Positions 8,698 to 15,688 of a DNA stretch of 40,394 nucleotides are shown in pieces. The position numbers and the translations under genes were made by a program. Source of the DNA: Candidatus Competibacteraceae bacterium (lineage in GTDB: Bacteria > Pseudomonadota > Gammaproteobacteria > Competibacterales > Competibacteraceae). The notes below the pieces were generated by a model. It was not told the DNA's origin and made no database searches. It saw only the letters and a list, made by a program, of their open reading frames with translations. How positions within the stretch are numbered: the first letter of the stretch is position 1; every line of letters begins with the position of its first letter. The DNA lies in assembly GCA_016790045.1 (NCBI GenBank), contig JAEUPW010000165.1, positions 1 to 40,394 of the forward strand, written 5' to 3'.

Positions 8698-8898
8698 GCA
8701 GCGTCCCGCCGCCAGCGCTTCAAACGAGGCGTTACGATCGTCGGCGCAGACGAACTGGATATTGAGATTTTGCCGCTGGGCGATTTTCGGGATCGTCTCG
8801 GCATGCGTCGCGCCCTTGGCGAGCGCGGCGGTCTTGAGCGCCGGATCAGCAATGGGAAGGGGATGCTCGACGGTCGAGCGAAACGCGAAGCCCGAGGT
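8698..8898 (-). pseudogene. decayed gene fragment, family uncertain
   Basis: A minus-strand frame encodes a coherent run with strongly GC-ending codons, including TIPKIAQRQNLNIQFVCADD and NASFEALAAGR, but no start codon with a ribosome-binding site, and no continuation after about 8698. The C-terminal half resembles the lobe of periplasmic amino-acid-binding proteins where 'LN-xx-x-V-xx-DR/DH-x-x-SF-xx-L-xx-G-R' occurs. The N-terminal half (STVEHPLPIADPALKTAALA) does not obviously fit that family, so the origin is uncertain. It is probably a relic of a deleted gene. Confidence 0.35.
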
Positions 8899-8909
8899 GA
8901 CCGGGCTTC
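8887..8909. terminator. perfect 8-bp hairpin, candidate terminator
   Basis: GAAGCCCG and CGGGCTTC pair perfectly around a 7-base loop. On the minus strand it follows the acyl-CoA dehydrogenase gene by about 127 bases and is followed by GCGTTTCGC, a weak T-tract. It overlaps the end of the coding remnant. Confidence 0.45.
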
Positions 8910-8915
8910 CCCCTC

Positions 8916-8956
8916 GCCCGCCTCCCAGGTGGCGCCGGAGATATCGGGAGGTGGGC
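8916..8956. terminator. long GC inverted repeat downstream of acyl-CoA dehydrogenase
   Basis: An 11-base stem (GCCCGCCTCCC with GGGAGGTGGGC, one G-T pair) around a 19-base spacer, about 80 bases past the dehydrogenase stop on the minus strand. There is no T-run. With the hairpin at 8887 it could protect or end the transcript. Confidence 0.35.
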
Positions 8957-9035
8957 GGGTGCCGGGTTCTTTATGGGAACCTTCCGCTTCGGTCCCATCA
9001 TGCTCTCAATCGTTTAAATCCCGCGATTACACTCT

Positions 9036-10838
9036 CTAGAAAGCATCGGCTGGCAAGCTCATCAGCGAATCGGCGCCGGCCTTGATCTTGGCCAGATGCG
9101 CCATGGTTTCCGGCAAAATTTTCTCCATGAAGAAGGTCGCGCACACCAATTTGTTTTGATAAAACTGTCGGTCGAAGCTGTCGTCATCGGGGTTGGAGAG
9201 CTGGTTTTGACAGATGCGGGCGACTTGCGCCCACTGGTAGCCCAACGCCACCAGCGCCATCATGTAGAGATAATCCACCGACGCCGCACCGGCGTTGTCC
9301 GGATTGGAAATCGCGTTGCGCATCAGCCATTGGGTGGCTTCGGTCAGCCGCTCCAAGGCGGCGGCCAGCGGCTTGACGAACGGCGACAGCGAGGCGTTGC
9401 CCTGATATTTGGCGCAGAACTCGCCCGCCACCGCAAGGAACAACTGAATCGCTCGACCTTTGTTGGCGGGCAATTTGCGCGCGATCAGATCGAGCGCCTG
9501 GATGCCGTTGGCCCCTTCGTAAATCTGGGTGATGCGCGCGTCGCGCACGAACTGCTCCATGCCCCATTCGGCGATGTAACCGTGTCCGCCGTAGCATTGC
9601 AGACACAAGTTGGTCGCGTTGAAACCCATGTCGGTGAAATAGGCTTTCATCACCGGCGTCAGCAACCCCAACAAATCTTCGGCTTTGCGCCGCGTTTCGG
9701 GATCGGGATGCTTGCGCATCACATCCACGGTCAGGCCGGCCCAGTAGGCCAACGCCCGCGCGCCTTCCTTGAACACTTTGACCGTCATCAACATCCGGCG
9801 GACATCGGGGTGGACGATGATCGGATCGGCCGGTTTGTCGGGAAATTGCGGCCCTCGCAAGGAACGCCCTTGCAGGCGGTCCCGACAGTAGCTCACCGCG
9901 TTTTGATAGGCCGCTTCGGCCTGGCTCAGCCCTTGCACCGCCACCCCCAGCCGCGCCGCGTTCATCATGATGAACATGGTTTTGAGGCCCTGGTGCGCTT
10001 CGCCGATCAGGTGGCCGACCGCGCCGTCGTAGTTCATCACGCAGGTGGAATTGCCGTGGATGCCCATCTTTTCTTCGATGGAGCCGCAGCTTACGGCGTT
10101 GCGCTCGCCCAGGACACCGCCGGGATGGACCAGGATTTTGGGCACGATAAACAGGCTGATCCCTTTGACGCCATCCGGTCCGCCGGGGATTTTGGCCAAC
10201 ACCAGATGGATGATGTTTTCGGCCAGATCGTGTTCGCCGGCCGAGATGAAAATCTTGGAGCCGGTGATGCGGTAGCTGCCGTCCGCTTGCGGTTCGGCCT
10301 TGGCGCGCAGCAAACCCAGATCGGTGCCGCAATGCGCCTCGGTCAGATTCATGGTGCCGGCCCACTGCCCGGATAGCATTTTGGGCAGATACAGCGCCTT
10401 TTGCTCGTCGGTGCCGCCGATCTCGATGGCTTCCATGGCCCCGCCGGTCAAGCCGGGGTACATGGTAAACGCCATGTTGGCTGACGCCATCATCTCGTTG
10501 ACCGCCAATCCCAGCACGTAAGGCAACCCCTGACCGCCGTGGTCGGCATGGCCGGTCAACGCTGTCCAGCCGCCTTCCGCCACAGTCCGGTAAGCGTCCT
10601 TGAAACCGTCCGGCGTGACGACTCGACCGTTTTCCAGCCGACAGCCTTCCCGGTCGCCGATCCGATTGAGCGGTTGCAGGATTTCCTGACTGATTTGGGC
10701 CGCGCCTTCCAGAATGGCGGCGACGGTGTCCGGCGTCGCCTCCGAAAAACCGGCGAGGACCTCGTTGTAGCGGTCGATTTTCAACAGTTCGTGCAAAATG
10801 AACTGCATGTCGCGGACGGGAGCGGTATAGCTGGGCAT
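9036..10838 (-). CDS. large acyl-CoA dehydrogenase (DmdC-like)
   Basis: A 600-residue FAD enzyme that oxidises an acyl-CoA thioester to the trans-2-enoyl form. It belongs to the long acyl-CoA dehydrogenase subgroup often annotated as 3-methylmercaptopropionyl-CoA dehydrogenase. Visible features are the middle-domain signature MNLTEAHCGTDLGLLRAKA followed by KIFISAGEHDL (about residues 165-205), the CYGGHGYIAEWGMEQFVRD segment, the likely catalytic Glu in QIYEGANGIQALD (about residue 441) and a C-terminal extension of about 150 residues typical of this subgroup. I choose the ATG at 10838 (MPSYTAPVRDM) because AGGA lies eight bases upstream; the ATG at 10847 has no spaced site. The true substrate is not evident. 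No electron-transfer flavoprotein or other beta-oxidation gene is adjacent. Confidence 0.92.
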   Translation of the reverse strand: MPSYTAPVRDMQFILHELLKIDRYNEVLAGFSEATPDTVAAILEGAAQISQEILQPLNRIGDREGCRLENGRVVTPDGFKDAYRTVAEGGWTALTGHADHGGQGLPYVLGLAVNEMMASANMAFTMYPGLTGGAMEAIEIGGTDEQKALYLPKMLSGQWAGTMNLTEAHCGTDLGLLRAKAEPQADGSYRITGSKIFISAGEHDLAENIIHLVLAKIPGGPDGVKGISLFIVPKILVHPGGVLGERNAVSCGSIEEKMGIHGNSTCVMNYDGAVGHLIGEAHQGLKTMFIMMNAARLGVAVQGLSQAEAAYQNAVSYCRDRLQGRSLRGPQFPDKPADPIIVHPDVRRMLMTVKVFKEGARALAYWAGLTVDVMRKHPDPETRRKAEDLLGLLTPVMKAYFTDMGFNATNLCLQCYGGHGYIAEWGMEQFVRDARITQIYEGANGIQALDLIARKLPANKGRAIQLFLAVAGEFCAKYQGNASLSPFVKPLAAALERLTEATQWLMRNAISNPDNAGAASVDYLYMMALVALGYQWAQVARICQNQLSNPDDDSFDRQFYQNKLVCATFFMEKILPETMAHLAKIKAGADSLMSLPADAF

Positions 10839-11543
10839 AGGCGTCATCCTGGATGGCGGTCGAGCGTTTTAAAAGCCGTGGTCCAACCGACGGTCAGCGG
10901 GCAAAACCCGCCATGGCCGCCCGCCTTAGGTTAGCGCGTCCGACCCGCCAATAACAGCCGGCGATCTCGCGGGCGCCGCCCGGCGCGAAGGTCGCCAGGA
11001 GCCGCCGCCCCATCGCGCCGAAGCGCGGTCGCGCGCGCCCGATCCAGCCCCAATTAAACGCTTCCAATACTTCGCTCGACGCTTTGCGAAATAAACCTGT
11101 TCATCTTTTATTCATCTTCAATTCAGTTTTATTAGCGCTAAACGCCCCTTAGGAGCGTATGGGCTTAATCCCTCAACGCACCATTTTAACGCATCAAACG
11201 CTGCCAAAACCGGAATAACCACAAGGGTTAAAGAATCGTTTCTAATTAAAATTTATATATAAAAATCAGTTATATATTGAAAATTTGAAACCCTTTTTAA
11301 GCCGTTGCTGATTTTAAAATAGCTGATCTAATCAATAAGGCTGTCAAAAAACTGCAAGAAAAAAGTCGTGCAACAGTCAATAATCTTGTATAAGATAGCG
11401 ATTAGAATTAACGAATTTCCGCAAAAAACCCGATCACCGGGAGAGATAAGCAACAGGACCTCAACACTTTGAGTGACCTGGGTAAATTCGAGGAGAAACA
11501 ACCTGTTCAGCTCAACTTTCCCTTAAGATCAGGAGCTATTACG
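10839..11543. other. intergenic region with AT-rich island
   Basis: No gene is supported in these 705 bases. The first 250 bases are GC-rich like the rest of the window. From about 11090 to 11465 the sequence turns strongly AT-rich, with runs such as TTTATATATAAAAATC. This AT-rich part lies upstream of the CBS-domain gene and probably holds its promoter; a TATAAG hexamer at 11389-11394 is a possible -10, but no convincing -35 sits at the right distance. A frame that starts with TTG at 11469 joins the CBS protein; I treat it as leader. Confidence 0.5.
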
Positions 11544-11981
11544 ATGCCTCAACGCACTCTTCGCAGCATTGTCACTCACCAGAAAGTCTTGGCTACCGCG
11601 CAGGCGAAAACCACCGTGCGCGAAGCGGCCCGCTTGATGCAGCAGACCCGCGTCGGCGCGCTGCTGGTCGTGGAGCACGGTCACTTGGTGGGCATTTTCA
11701 CCGAGCGCGATGCGCTGTTTCGGGTCATGGCCGAAGGGCTTGACCCGGACAACACCCCGCTGTCCACGGTGATGACGCTCGATCCCGTGACCGTTCACCC
11801 GGACAAGCCGTTCCTGTATGCTCTGCATCTCATGTACGAAAACGGTTTCCGCCACGTGCCCGTGGCCGAAAACGGCAAGCCGCTCGGCATGGTCTCCGCG
11901 CGCGACGCTTTGGCGCTGGAGGAACAGGAGTTTGAAGCAAGCCTGAAGCAGCGGGAACACTTGCGCGCGATCATGGCCTAA
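11544..11981 (+). CDS. CBS-domain pair protein
   Basis: A 145-residue cytoplasmic protein made only of two CBS motifs: residues about 12-62 (TVREAARLMQQTRVGALLVV ... GIFTERDALFRV) and 77-130 (MTLDPVTVHPDKPFLYALHL ... GMVSARDAL). Such stand-alone pairs bind adenine nucleotides and act as energy or ligand sensors for partners; the two TERDA/SARDA segments are the usual ribose/phosphate-contacting turns. The ATG at 11544 follows AGGAG with eight bases of spacing, which favours it over the upstream TTG at 11469 (25 extra residues). A strong hairpin at 12015-12047 follows. The partner is unknown. Confidence 0.88.
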   Translation: MPQRTLRSIVTHQKVLATAQAKTTVREAARLMQQTRVGALLVVEHGHLVGIFTERDALFRVMAEGLDPDNTPLSTVMTLDPVTVHPDKPFLYALHLMYENGFRHVPVAENGKPLGMVSARDALALEEQEFEASLKQREHLRAIMA

Positions 11982-12014
11982 GCGCCATCTTCGCTTAACG
12001 CGCTTTAACCCTCT

Positions 12015-12047
12015 GGCCCTGCCCGAACCCCGCGTTCGGGCAGGGCC
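12015..12047. terminator. perfect 14-bp hairpin after CBS gene
   Basis: GGCCCTGCCCGAAC and GTTCGGGCAGGGCC pair without mismatch around a CCCGC loop, 33 bases past the CBS-domain stop and 33 before darP. It is a very stable stem but has no T-run on the plus strand, so it may be a Rho-assisted or processing-stable end rather than a classical intrinsic terminator. Confidence 0.6.
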
Positions 12048-12079
12048 GTCGCGTTGAGGCCGGAGAACGTTGGACCACA

Positions 12080-12397
12080 ATGGCCGATCCTGTTTTCGGT
12101 GATGGCTCGGAAGATGATGAATTCCCTCGCCCGCCAAGCAAAAGCCAGCGCAAGCGCGAGGCGACAGCGCTACAGGACCTGGGCGCGCGTCTGGTCAAAC
12201 TCACCCCGACCCAGTTGAAACGCCTGACGCTTCCGGACGATCTGCGAAACGCGGTCGCGGCGGCGCAGCACATCCCGCAGCGCGGCGCCCACAAGCGTCA
12301 ACTGCAATTGATCGGCAAATTGATGCGGCGGTTGGACGATGCGGAAACGGCGGCCATCCAGGCCGCTCTGGCCACGATGACCCCCTCGCGGCGCTGA
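12080..12397 (+). CDS. darP: DarP/YjgA family protein, C-terminally short
   Basis: A 105-residue protein matching the N-terminal half of the DUF615 family (E. coli YjgA/DarP), which acts in late assembly of the 50S ribosomal subunit. Recognisable parts are the acidic N-terminus, K-S-Q-R-K-R-E-A, a helix LPDDLRNAVAAAQ and the hallmark HKRQLQLIGKLMRRLD. Family members are usually about 170-180 residues and continue with a second helical half. Here the protein stops after MTPSRR, nine bases before the convergent regulator gene. No continuation is visible in other frames, so the second half seems lost, perhaps by a deletion at this junction. Whether the short form works is unknown. Confidence 0.75.
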   Translation: MADPVFGDGSEDDEFPRPPSKSQRKREATALQDLGARLVKLTPTQLKRLTLPDDLRNAVAAAQHIPQRGAHKRQLQLIGKLMRRLDDAETAAIQAALATMTPSRR

Positions 12398-12406
12398 CCC
12401 CGCCAA

Positions 12407-13066
12407 TCACGAATTTTCCAAGCGGTAACCCACGCCGCGAATGGTGCGGATGAGCGCTGGCGCGAGCTTGCGCCGCAAGTTGTGCACGTGCACCTCGATG
12501 GCGTTGCTTTCCACTTCCTCGCCCCAACCGTACAAGCGCTCCTCCAGTTGTTCGCGCGACAGCACCGCGCCCGGCGATTCCGCCAGCGCCTTCAGCAGCG
12601 CGAACTCCCGCCCCGACAGCGCCACCGGTCGCTCGCGATATTCGACGGTGCGGGCGAGCAGGTCGAGCCGCAAATCGCCCCATTCGACGAGATCGCGCGC
12701 CCTGCCCGCACGCCGCCGCATCAGCGCCCGCATCCTCGCCAGCAACTCGCTCAGATCGAAGGGCTTGACCAGATAATCGTCGGCCCCGCTGTCCAGCCCC
12801 GCGACGCGATCGGATACCGCATCGCGGGCGGTGAGGATCAGCACCGGAACCCCGACATCCCGCTGTCGCCAGCCGCGCAGCACGCTCAGGCCGTCCTTTC
12901 TCGGCAAACCCAAATCCAGCAACACCAGGGCGTATTCCGCGCCATCCAGCGCCAGTTCGGCGGCGCGGCCATCCTCCACCCAATCGACGGTAAAACCTTC
13001 CGAGCGCAGCCCCTTGCGCACGCTGTCCCCGATCATGGGATCATCTTCCACCAGTAAGACGCGCAT
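12407..13066 (-). CDS. OmpR-family response regulator (QseB/PmrA-like)
   Basis: A 219-residue two-component regulator. The receiver domain (1-115) has the acidic pair E-D-D at residues 7-9, the phosphoacceptor Asp at 51 in V-L-L-D-L-G-L-P, the T in ILTARD and the lysine in Y-L-V-K-P-F-D. The C-terminal winged helix (about 125-219) shows ALSGREFALLKALAESPGAV, SNAIEVHVHNLRRKL and IRTIRGVGYRLE, typical of QseB/PmrA/TctD regulators that bind DNA as dimers. I choose the ATG at 13066 because receivers start with MRVLLVEDD; the frame extends 25 codons further up without support. No sensor kinase gene is in the window, so it is an orphan here. It is divergent from cobM with 86 bases between. Confidence 0.93.
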   Translation of the reverse strand: MRVLLVEDDPMIGDSVRKGLRSEGFTVDWVEDGRAAELALDGAEYALVLLDLGLPRKDGLSVLRGWRQRDVGVPVLILTARDAVSDRVAGLDSGADDYLVKPFDLSELLARMRALMRRRAGRARDLVEWGDLRLDLLARTVEYRERPVALSGREFALLKALAESPGAVLSREQLEERLYGWGEEVESNAIEVHVHNLRRKLAPALIRTIRGVGYRLENS

Positions 13067-13152
13067 GCCCGCCGCTCCGGCAAAGTCGTTTATGCTGGCC
13101 GATCGGCGCGACCGACCATTTTGTTGGATAACTTCGACCACGGGAAATTCGA

Positions 13153-13917
13153 ATGACTGTCTATTTCATCGGCGCCGGTCCCGGCGACCCCGAACTGATC
13201 ACCGTCAAGGGTCAGCGCCTGATCCGGCAATGTCCGCTGGTGTTGTACGCTGGCTCGCTGGTGCCGAAAGAGGTGGTGCTGGCGGCCAACCCGCAGGCCG
13301 AGACGGTCAATACCGCCGATCTCAGCCTCGAGGAGATCATCGCCCGCATCCGGGCCGCGCACGCGCAGAACCGGGACGTGGCGCGCGTTCACACCGGCGA
13401 TCCCGCGCTGTTCGGCGCGATCGGCGAGCAAATGCGGGAACTGGAAAAATGGAAGATTCCCTACGAGGTGGTGCCGGGCGTGACCGCCGCGTTCGCCGGA
13501 GCCGCGCTGCTGCGGCGGGAACTGACCCTGCCGGGGATCAGCCAGACCATTATCCTGACGCGTCACGCCGGCAAGACCCCGATGCCCGAGGGCGAAAGCC
13601 TGCCCGAGCTGGCCCGCCACAAAGCCACTTTGGCGATTTATCTTAGCGTGGACAAGCTACCGGAGATCGTGGCCGAGCTGATCCCGCATTACGGGGCCGA
13701 CTGCCCGGTCGCGGTGCTGCACCGGGTATCCTGGCCGGATCAGGACGGCGCGGTCGGCACGCTGGCCGACATCGCCGACCAGGTTGCCGCGAAAGGGTTT
13801 ACCCGCACCGCGCTGATTTTGGTGGGTCGCGTGATCCAGCCTCAGGGATTTCCCCCCTCCTACCTCTACAGCGCCGAACACGCCGAGCGGTATCGGGCAA
13901 GCGCGAGCTTCCGATAG
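13153..13917 (+). CDS. cobM: precorrin-4 C11-methyltransferase (CobM/CbiF)
   Basis: A 254-residue S-adenosylmethionine-dependent methyltransferase that methylates C11 of the corrin precursor. It shows the tetrapyrrole methylase motifs: V-Y-F-I-G-A-G-P-G-D-P-E-L at the N-terminus, LVLYAGSLVP, VARVHTGDPALFGAIGEQM, VVPGVTAAFAGAALL and, late, TALILVGRV. The order and the 'YAGSL' motif separate it from CobI/CobJ paralogues. Because cbiD, a marker of the early-cobalt route, lies nearby, the enzyme probably acts on cobalt-precorrin-4 (the CbiF role). GGGAA precedes the ATG. It is on the opposite strand from cobK and cbiD and is divergent from the response regulator. Confidence 0.93.
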   Translation: MTVYFIGAGPGDPELITVKGQRLIRQCPLVLYAGSLVPKEVVLAANPQAETVNTADLSLEEIIARIRAAHAQNRDVARVHTGDPALFGAIGEQMRELEKWKIPYEVVPGVTAAFAGAALLRRELTLPGISQTIILTRHAGKTPMPEGESLPELARHKATLAIYLSVDKLPEIVAELIPHYGADCPVAVLHRVSWPDQDGAVGTLADIADQVAAKGFTRTALILVGRVIQPQGFPPSYLYSAEHAERYRASASFR

Positions 13918-13924
13918 CGGGGCG

Positions 13925-13950
13925 GCAAGCTCGACCGCGGCCGAGCTTGC
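13925..13950. terminator. bidirectional hairpin between cobM and DUF533 gene
   Basis: GCAAGCTCG and CGAGCTTGC pair perfectly (nine bases) around an eight-base loop in the 38-base gap between two convergent genes. The position suits a shared terminator; no T-run follows on either strand. Confidence 0.55.
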
Positions 13951-13955
13951 GAGAC

Positions 13956-14648
13956 TCAGGCCCTCGCCTTGTTTTGCAGTTCGCTGACCAGATCCGGCGG
14001 CAATTTCAGCTCTCTGGCCAATTCCTCCATGTAGGTCCGTTCCTGCTGGTTGTTGAGATCGACCGCCACCAGCGAAGTCAAATAAATCTCCGCCGCCGCC
14101 GCCGGCGAGTCCGACCCGGCCGCGACATCCTTGGCGCTCAACGGCTTGCCGATCTCCGCCTTGAGCATGGCCAAGGTTGGCGCGTCCAGTTCGAGCTTTT
14201 GCAAATAGCTGTCGATGGCGGCCTGCTCCTTCACATCGATATGCCCGTCCGCCTTGGCGGCGGCGATCATCGCTTTCAGCAACGTCAGGCTGCGCTTTTC
14301 GAGCTTCGGGCCGCTCAGGGCATCCACCGACTGCGCCGGATCGAAGGCCAAGCCGCCCGCCTGGGTGTTCGCTTGCCAGTCCTGATAGGTCTTGTAGGCC
14401 AATCCGCCAATGGCTCCGAGACTACCGAGTTTGAGCGCCAATCCGGACAGGCTCCTTCCCACCCCGGTACCCAACAGCAGCATGGCCAAGCCACCGAGCG
14501 CCGCGCCCTTGCCCATGCCCGATAGCGCCGACTCGCGCGGAGCGCCTGCGGGAGGAATCTCCAGTTTTTGTTCCGCCAGATTTTGGCCCTGGCCGACCAA
14601 ATCCCGCCCCGACTTTAACAGTTGGTCGAACAACGCTTGAACGTCCAT
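13956..14648 (-). CDS. DUF533 / YebE-like protein with TerB-type domain
   Basis: A 230-residue protein. Residues 1-45 are hydrophilic. Residues about 45-85 form a glycine-rich hydrophobic segment (GKGAALGGLAMLLLGTGVG, then KLGSLGAIGGLAYKTYQ) that probably enters or touches the membrane. Residues about 115-230 form a helical TerB-like domain with the usual acidic loop AAAKADGHIDVKEQAAI. This is the YebE/DUF533 pattern; the function is unknown although TerB-like domains are linked to metal binding at membranes. The ATG at 14648 is chosen because AGGAG lies seven bases upstream; the longer frame to 14669 adds residues with no site. It lies inside the cobalamin region without an evident link to it. 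Confidence 0.85.
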   Translation of the reverse strand: MDVQALFDQLLKSGRDLVGQGQNLAEQKLEIPPAGAPRESALSGMGKGAALGGLAMLLLGTGVGRSLSGLALKLGSLGAIGGLAYKTYQDWQANTQAGGLAFDPAQSVDALSGPKLEKRSLTLLKAMIAAAKADGHIDVKEQAAIDSYLQKLELDAPTLAMLKAEIGKPLSAKDVAAGSDSPAAAAEIYLTSLVAVDLNNQQERTYMEELARELKLPPDLVSELQNKARA

Positions 14649-14960
14649 CAGAAGTCTCCTCATCAACAATTAAGGATCGAGAACCTGCAGTGTAAGGCAC
14701 CTATAAGACCAACACATCAACGCATTGTTCTGATCGGGAGGTTTTCCAAAAAATCCGCCGAAACGCGCGTTCGAGAACCGCCTGATGCGCCGGTTGTCCG
14801 CCGCGTCCGATCATCGGTATGTCACATCAGTATAGCAATTGCCTGGAGCCGCAAAAGCGGGCCGATCCGATGACGGCTAATTTATTAATTTACTGTATCT
14901 ATTTGAATTTTTAAAAAAGAGCTGCACACTTATCGCCAGATCGCCGGCTTTTATATTTTT

Positions 14961-14974
14961 ATGATAGTTATCAT
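14961..14974. promoter_or_regulatory. palindromic site, possible Fur-like operator
   Basis: ATGATAGTTATCAT is a perfect six-base inverted repeat with a two-base centre in an AT-rich divergent promoter region. It shares TGATA/TATCA half-sites with Fur-type boxes but is shorter than the full 19-base consensus, so the regulator is open. Confidence 0.3.
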
Positions 14975-15058
14975 TCTGTTACTGATATGTCGTTCCTGGC
15001 GGAATATAAATTAATTATCTATATTTATCATTGTCTTAAAAAATTTTTCTAAAGTTTC

Positions 15059-15089
15059 TTGATTTTCTGCCGACCAAAAATGTTATCTT
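15059..15089 (+). promoter_or_regulatory. possible sigma-70 promoter for rlpA-like gene
   Basis: TTGATT (15059-15064) and TATCTT (15084-15089) are 19 bases apart, with a TG one base before the -10, which would be an extended -10. It lies 114 bases before the gene start. Spacing is long and neither hexamer is perfect. Confidence 0.3.
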
Positions 15090-15202
15090 TCAAAAAAATG
15101 CTGATATCGTGCTTGCGGACATTCGGAGTGATTCGGGGCTAAAAAGCTTCGATCAAAAGCCTCAAAGGCAGACGCTCCGGCCAGAAATCGCGGAGGTTGA
15201 AA

Positions 15203-15625
15203 ATGTCAAACCCATCTCGCCAACAGCTTCGTGCGCTTGGCTGCGGCCGCAAAAACCGCGCCGGTTTAACGCGCGTTCTCCCGGCGGTGGCAGGCGCCTG
15301 GATGCTCGCCGCCGCCTTCCCGAACTTGGCGCAGGCCGGCCAAGTCGGAACCGCGTCCTGGTATGGGCCGGGTTTTCATGGCAAGACCACGGCCAGCGGC
15401 GAACGCTTCAACCAGAATCAACTGACCGCCGCCCACCGGCGCCTGCCGCTCGGGACTCGGGTCAAGGTCACCAATCTGAACAACGGCCGCAAGATCGAAG
15501 TGCGCATCAATGATCGTGGCCCGTATCGAGGGGGCCGGATTATCGATCTCTCCAAAGCCGCCGCTCAACGGCTGGCGATGCATTCCAGCGGTGTCGCTCG
15601 CGTTCGAGTCGAAACCGTTCCCTGA
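15203..15625 (+). CDS. rlpA: RlpA-like septal-ring lytic transglycosylase domain protein
   Basis: A 140-residue exported protein. A basic N-terminus and hydrophobic stretch end at a signal-peptidase site near A-Q-A (about residue 45). The mature part is a double-psi beta-barrel: GTASWYGPGFHGKTTASGER, then H-R-R-L-P-L-G-T and the INDRGPY motif, then IIDLSKAAAQRL. In RlpA the His and Asp of these motifs are catalytic and cleave peptidoglycan strands lacking stem peptides. The C-terminal SPOR domain of full-length RlpA is absent, so septal targeting may differ. The ATG at 15203 sits six bases after GGAGG; an in-frame TTG two codons earlier overlaps that site. Confidence 0.85.
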   Translation: MSNPSRQQLRALGCGRKNRAGLTRVLPAVAGAWMLAAAFPNLAQAGQVGTASWYGPGFHGKTTASGERFNQNQLTAAHRRLPLGTRVKVTNLNNGRKIEVRINDRGPYRGGRIIDLSKAAAQRLAMHSSGVARVRVETVP

Positions 15626-15649
15626 CCTGTCATTCGCGTTTTGGTGAGC

Positions 15650-15686
15650 GGCCGGCGGGCGTTGAGCGATAGGACGTCCGCCGGCC
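15650..15686. terminator. bidirectional hairpin between rlpA-like gene and cobK
   Basis: A 13-base stem with one G-T pair (GGCCGGCGGGCGT with ACGTCCGCCGGCC) and an 11-base loop fills the 63-base gap between two convergent genes. No T-run, but position and strength suit a shared terminator. Confidence 0.6.
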
Positions 15687-15688
15687 CG

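Larger units (their letters stand above)
8262..9035. other. gene-poor scarred region
   Basis: No intact gene is supported in these 774 bases. From left to right they hold two copies of a 39-base repeat (8332-8370, 8405-8443), an AT-richer patch at 8590-8670 that could carry the oadB-operon promoter on the minus strand, a coding remnant (8698-8898) and two strong inverted repeats (8887-8909 and 8916-8956) downstream of the acyl-CoA dehydrogenase gene. A minus-strand frame over 8353-8670 contains a segment (AFKRVMAEAPSMLAMVRDSA) with high third-position GC that looks once-coding. It weakly recalls the opening of a sigma-54 activator AAA+ domain. Confidence 0.55.
14649..15202. other. intergenic region between DUF533 gene and rlpA-like gene
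   Basis: No gene is supported in these 554 bases between two divergent genes. The left 230 bases are GC-rich; 14880-15110 is AT-rich. It holds a perfect inverted repeat (14961-14974) and a possible sigma-70 promoter (15059-15089) for the plus-strand gene. No RNA gene was recognised. Confidence 0.5.

Noticed and set aside
9096..10376. Plus-strand frame of 426 codons opposite the acyl-CoA dehydrogenase
   Set aside because: Antisense shadow with no domain, start signal or natural composition.
11469..11543. N-terminal extension of the CBS protein from a TTG
   Set aside because: The ATG at 11544 has a strong AGGAG at proper spacing; the extension is not CBS-like.
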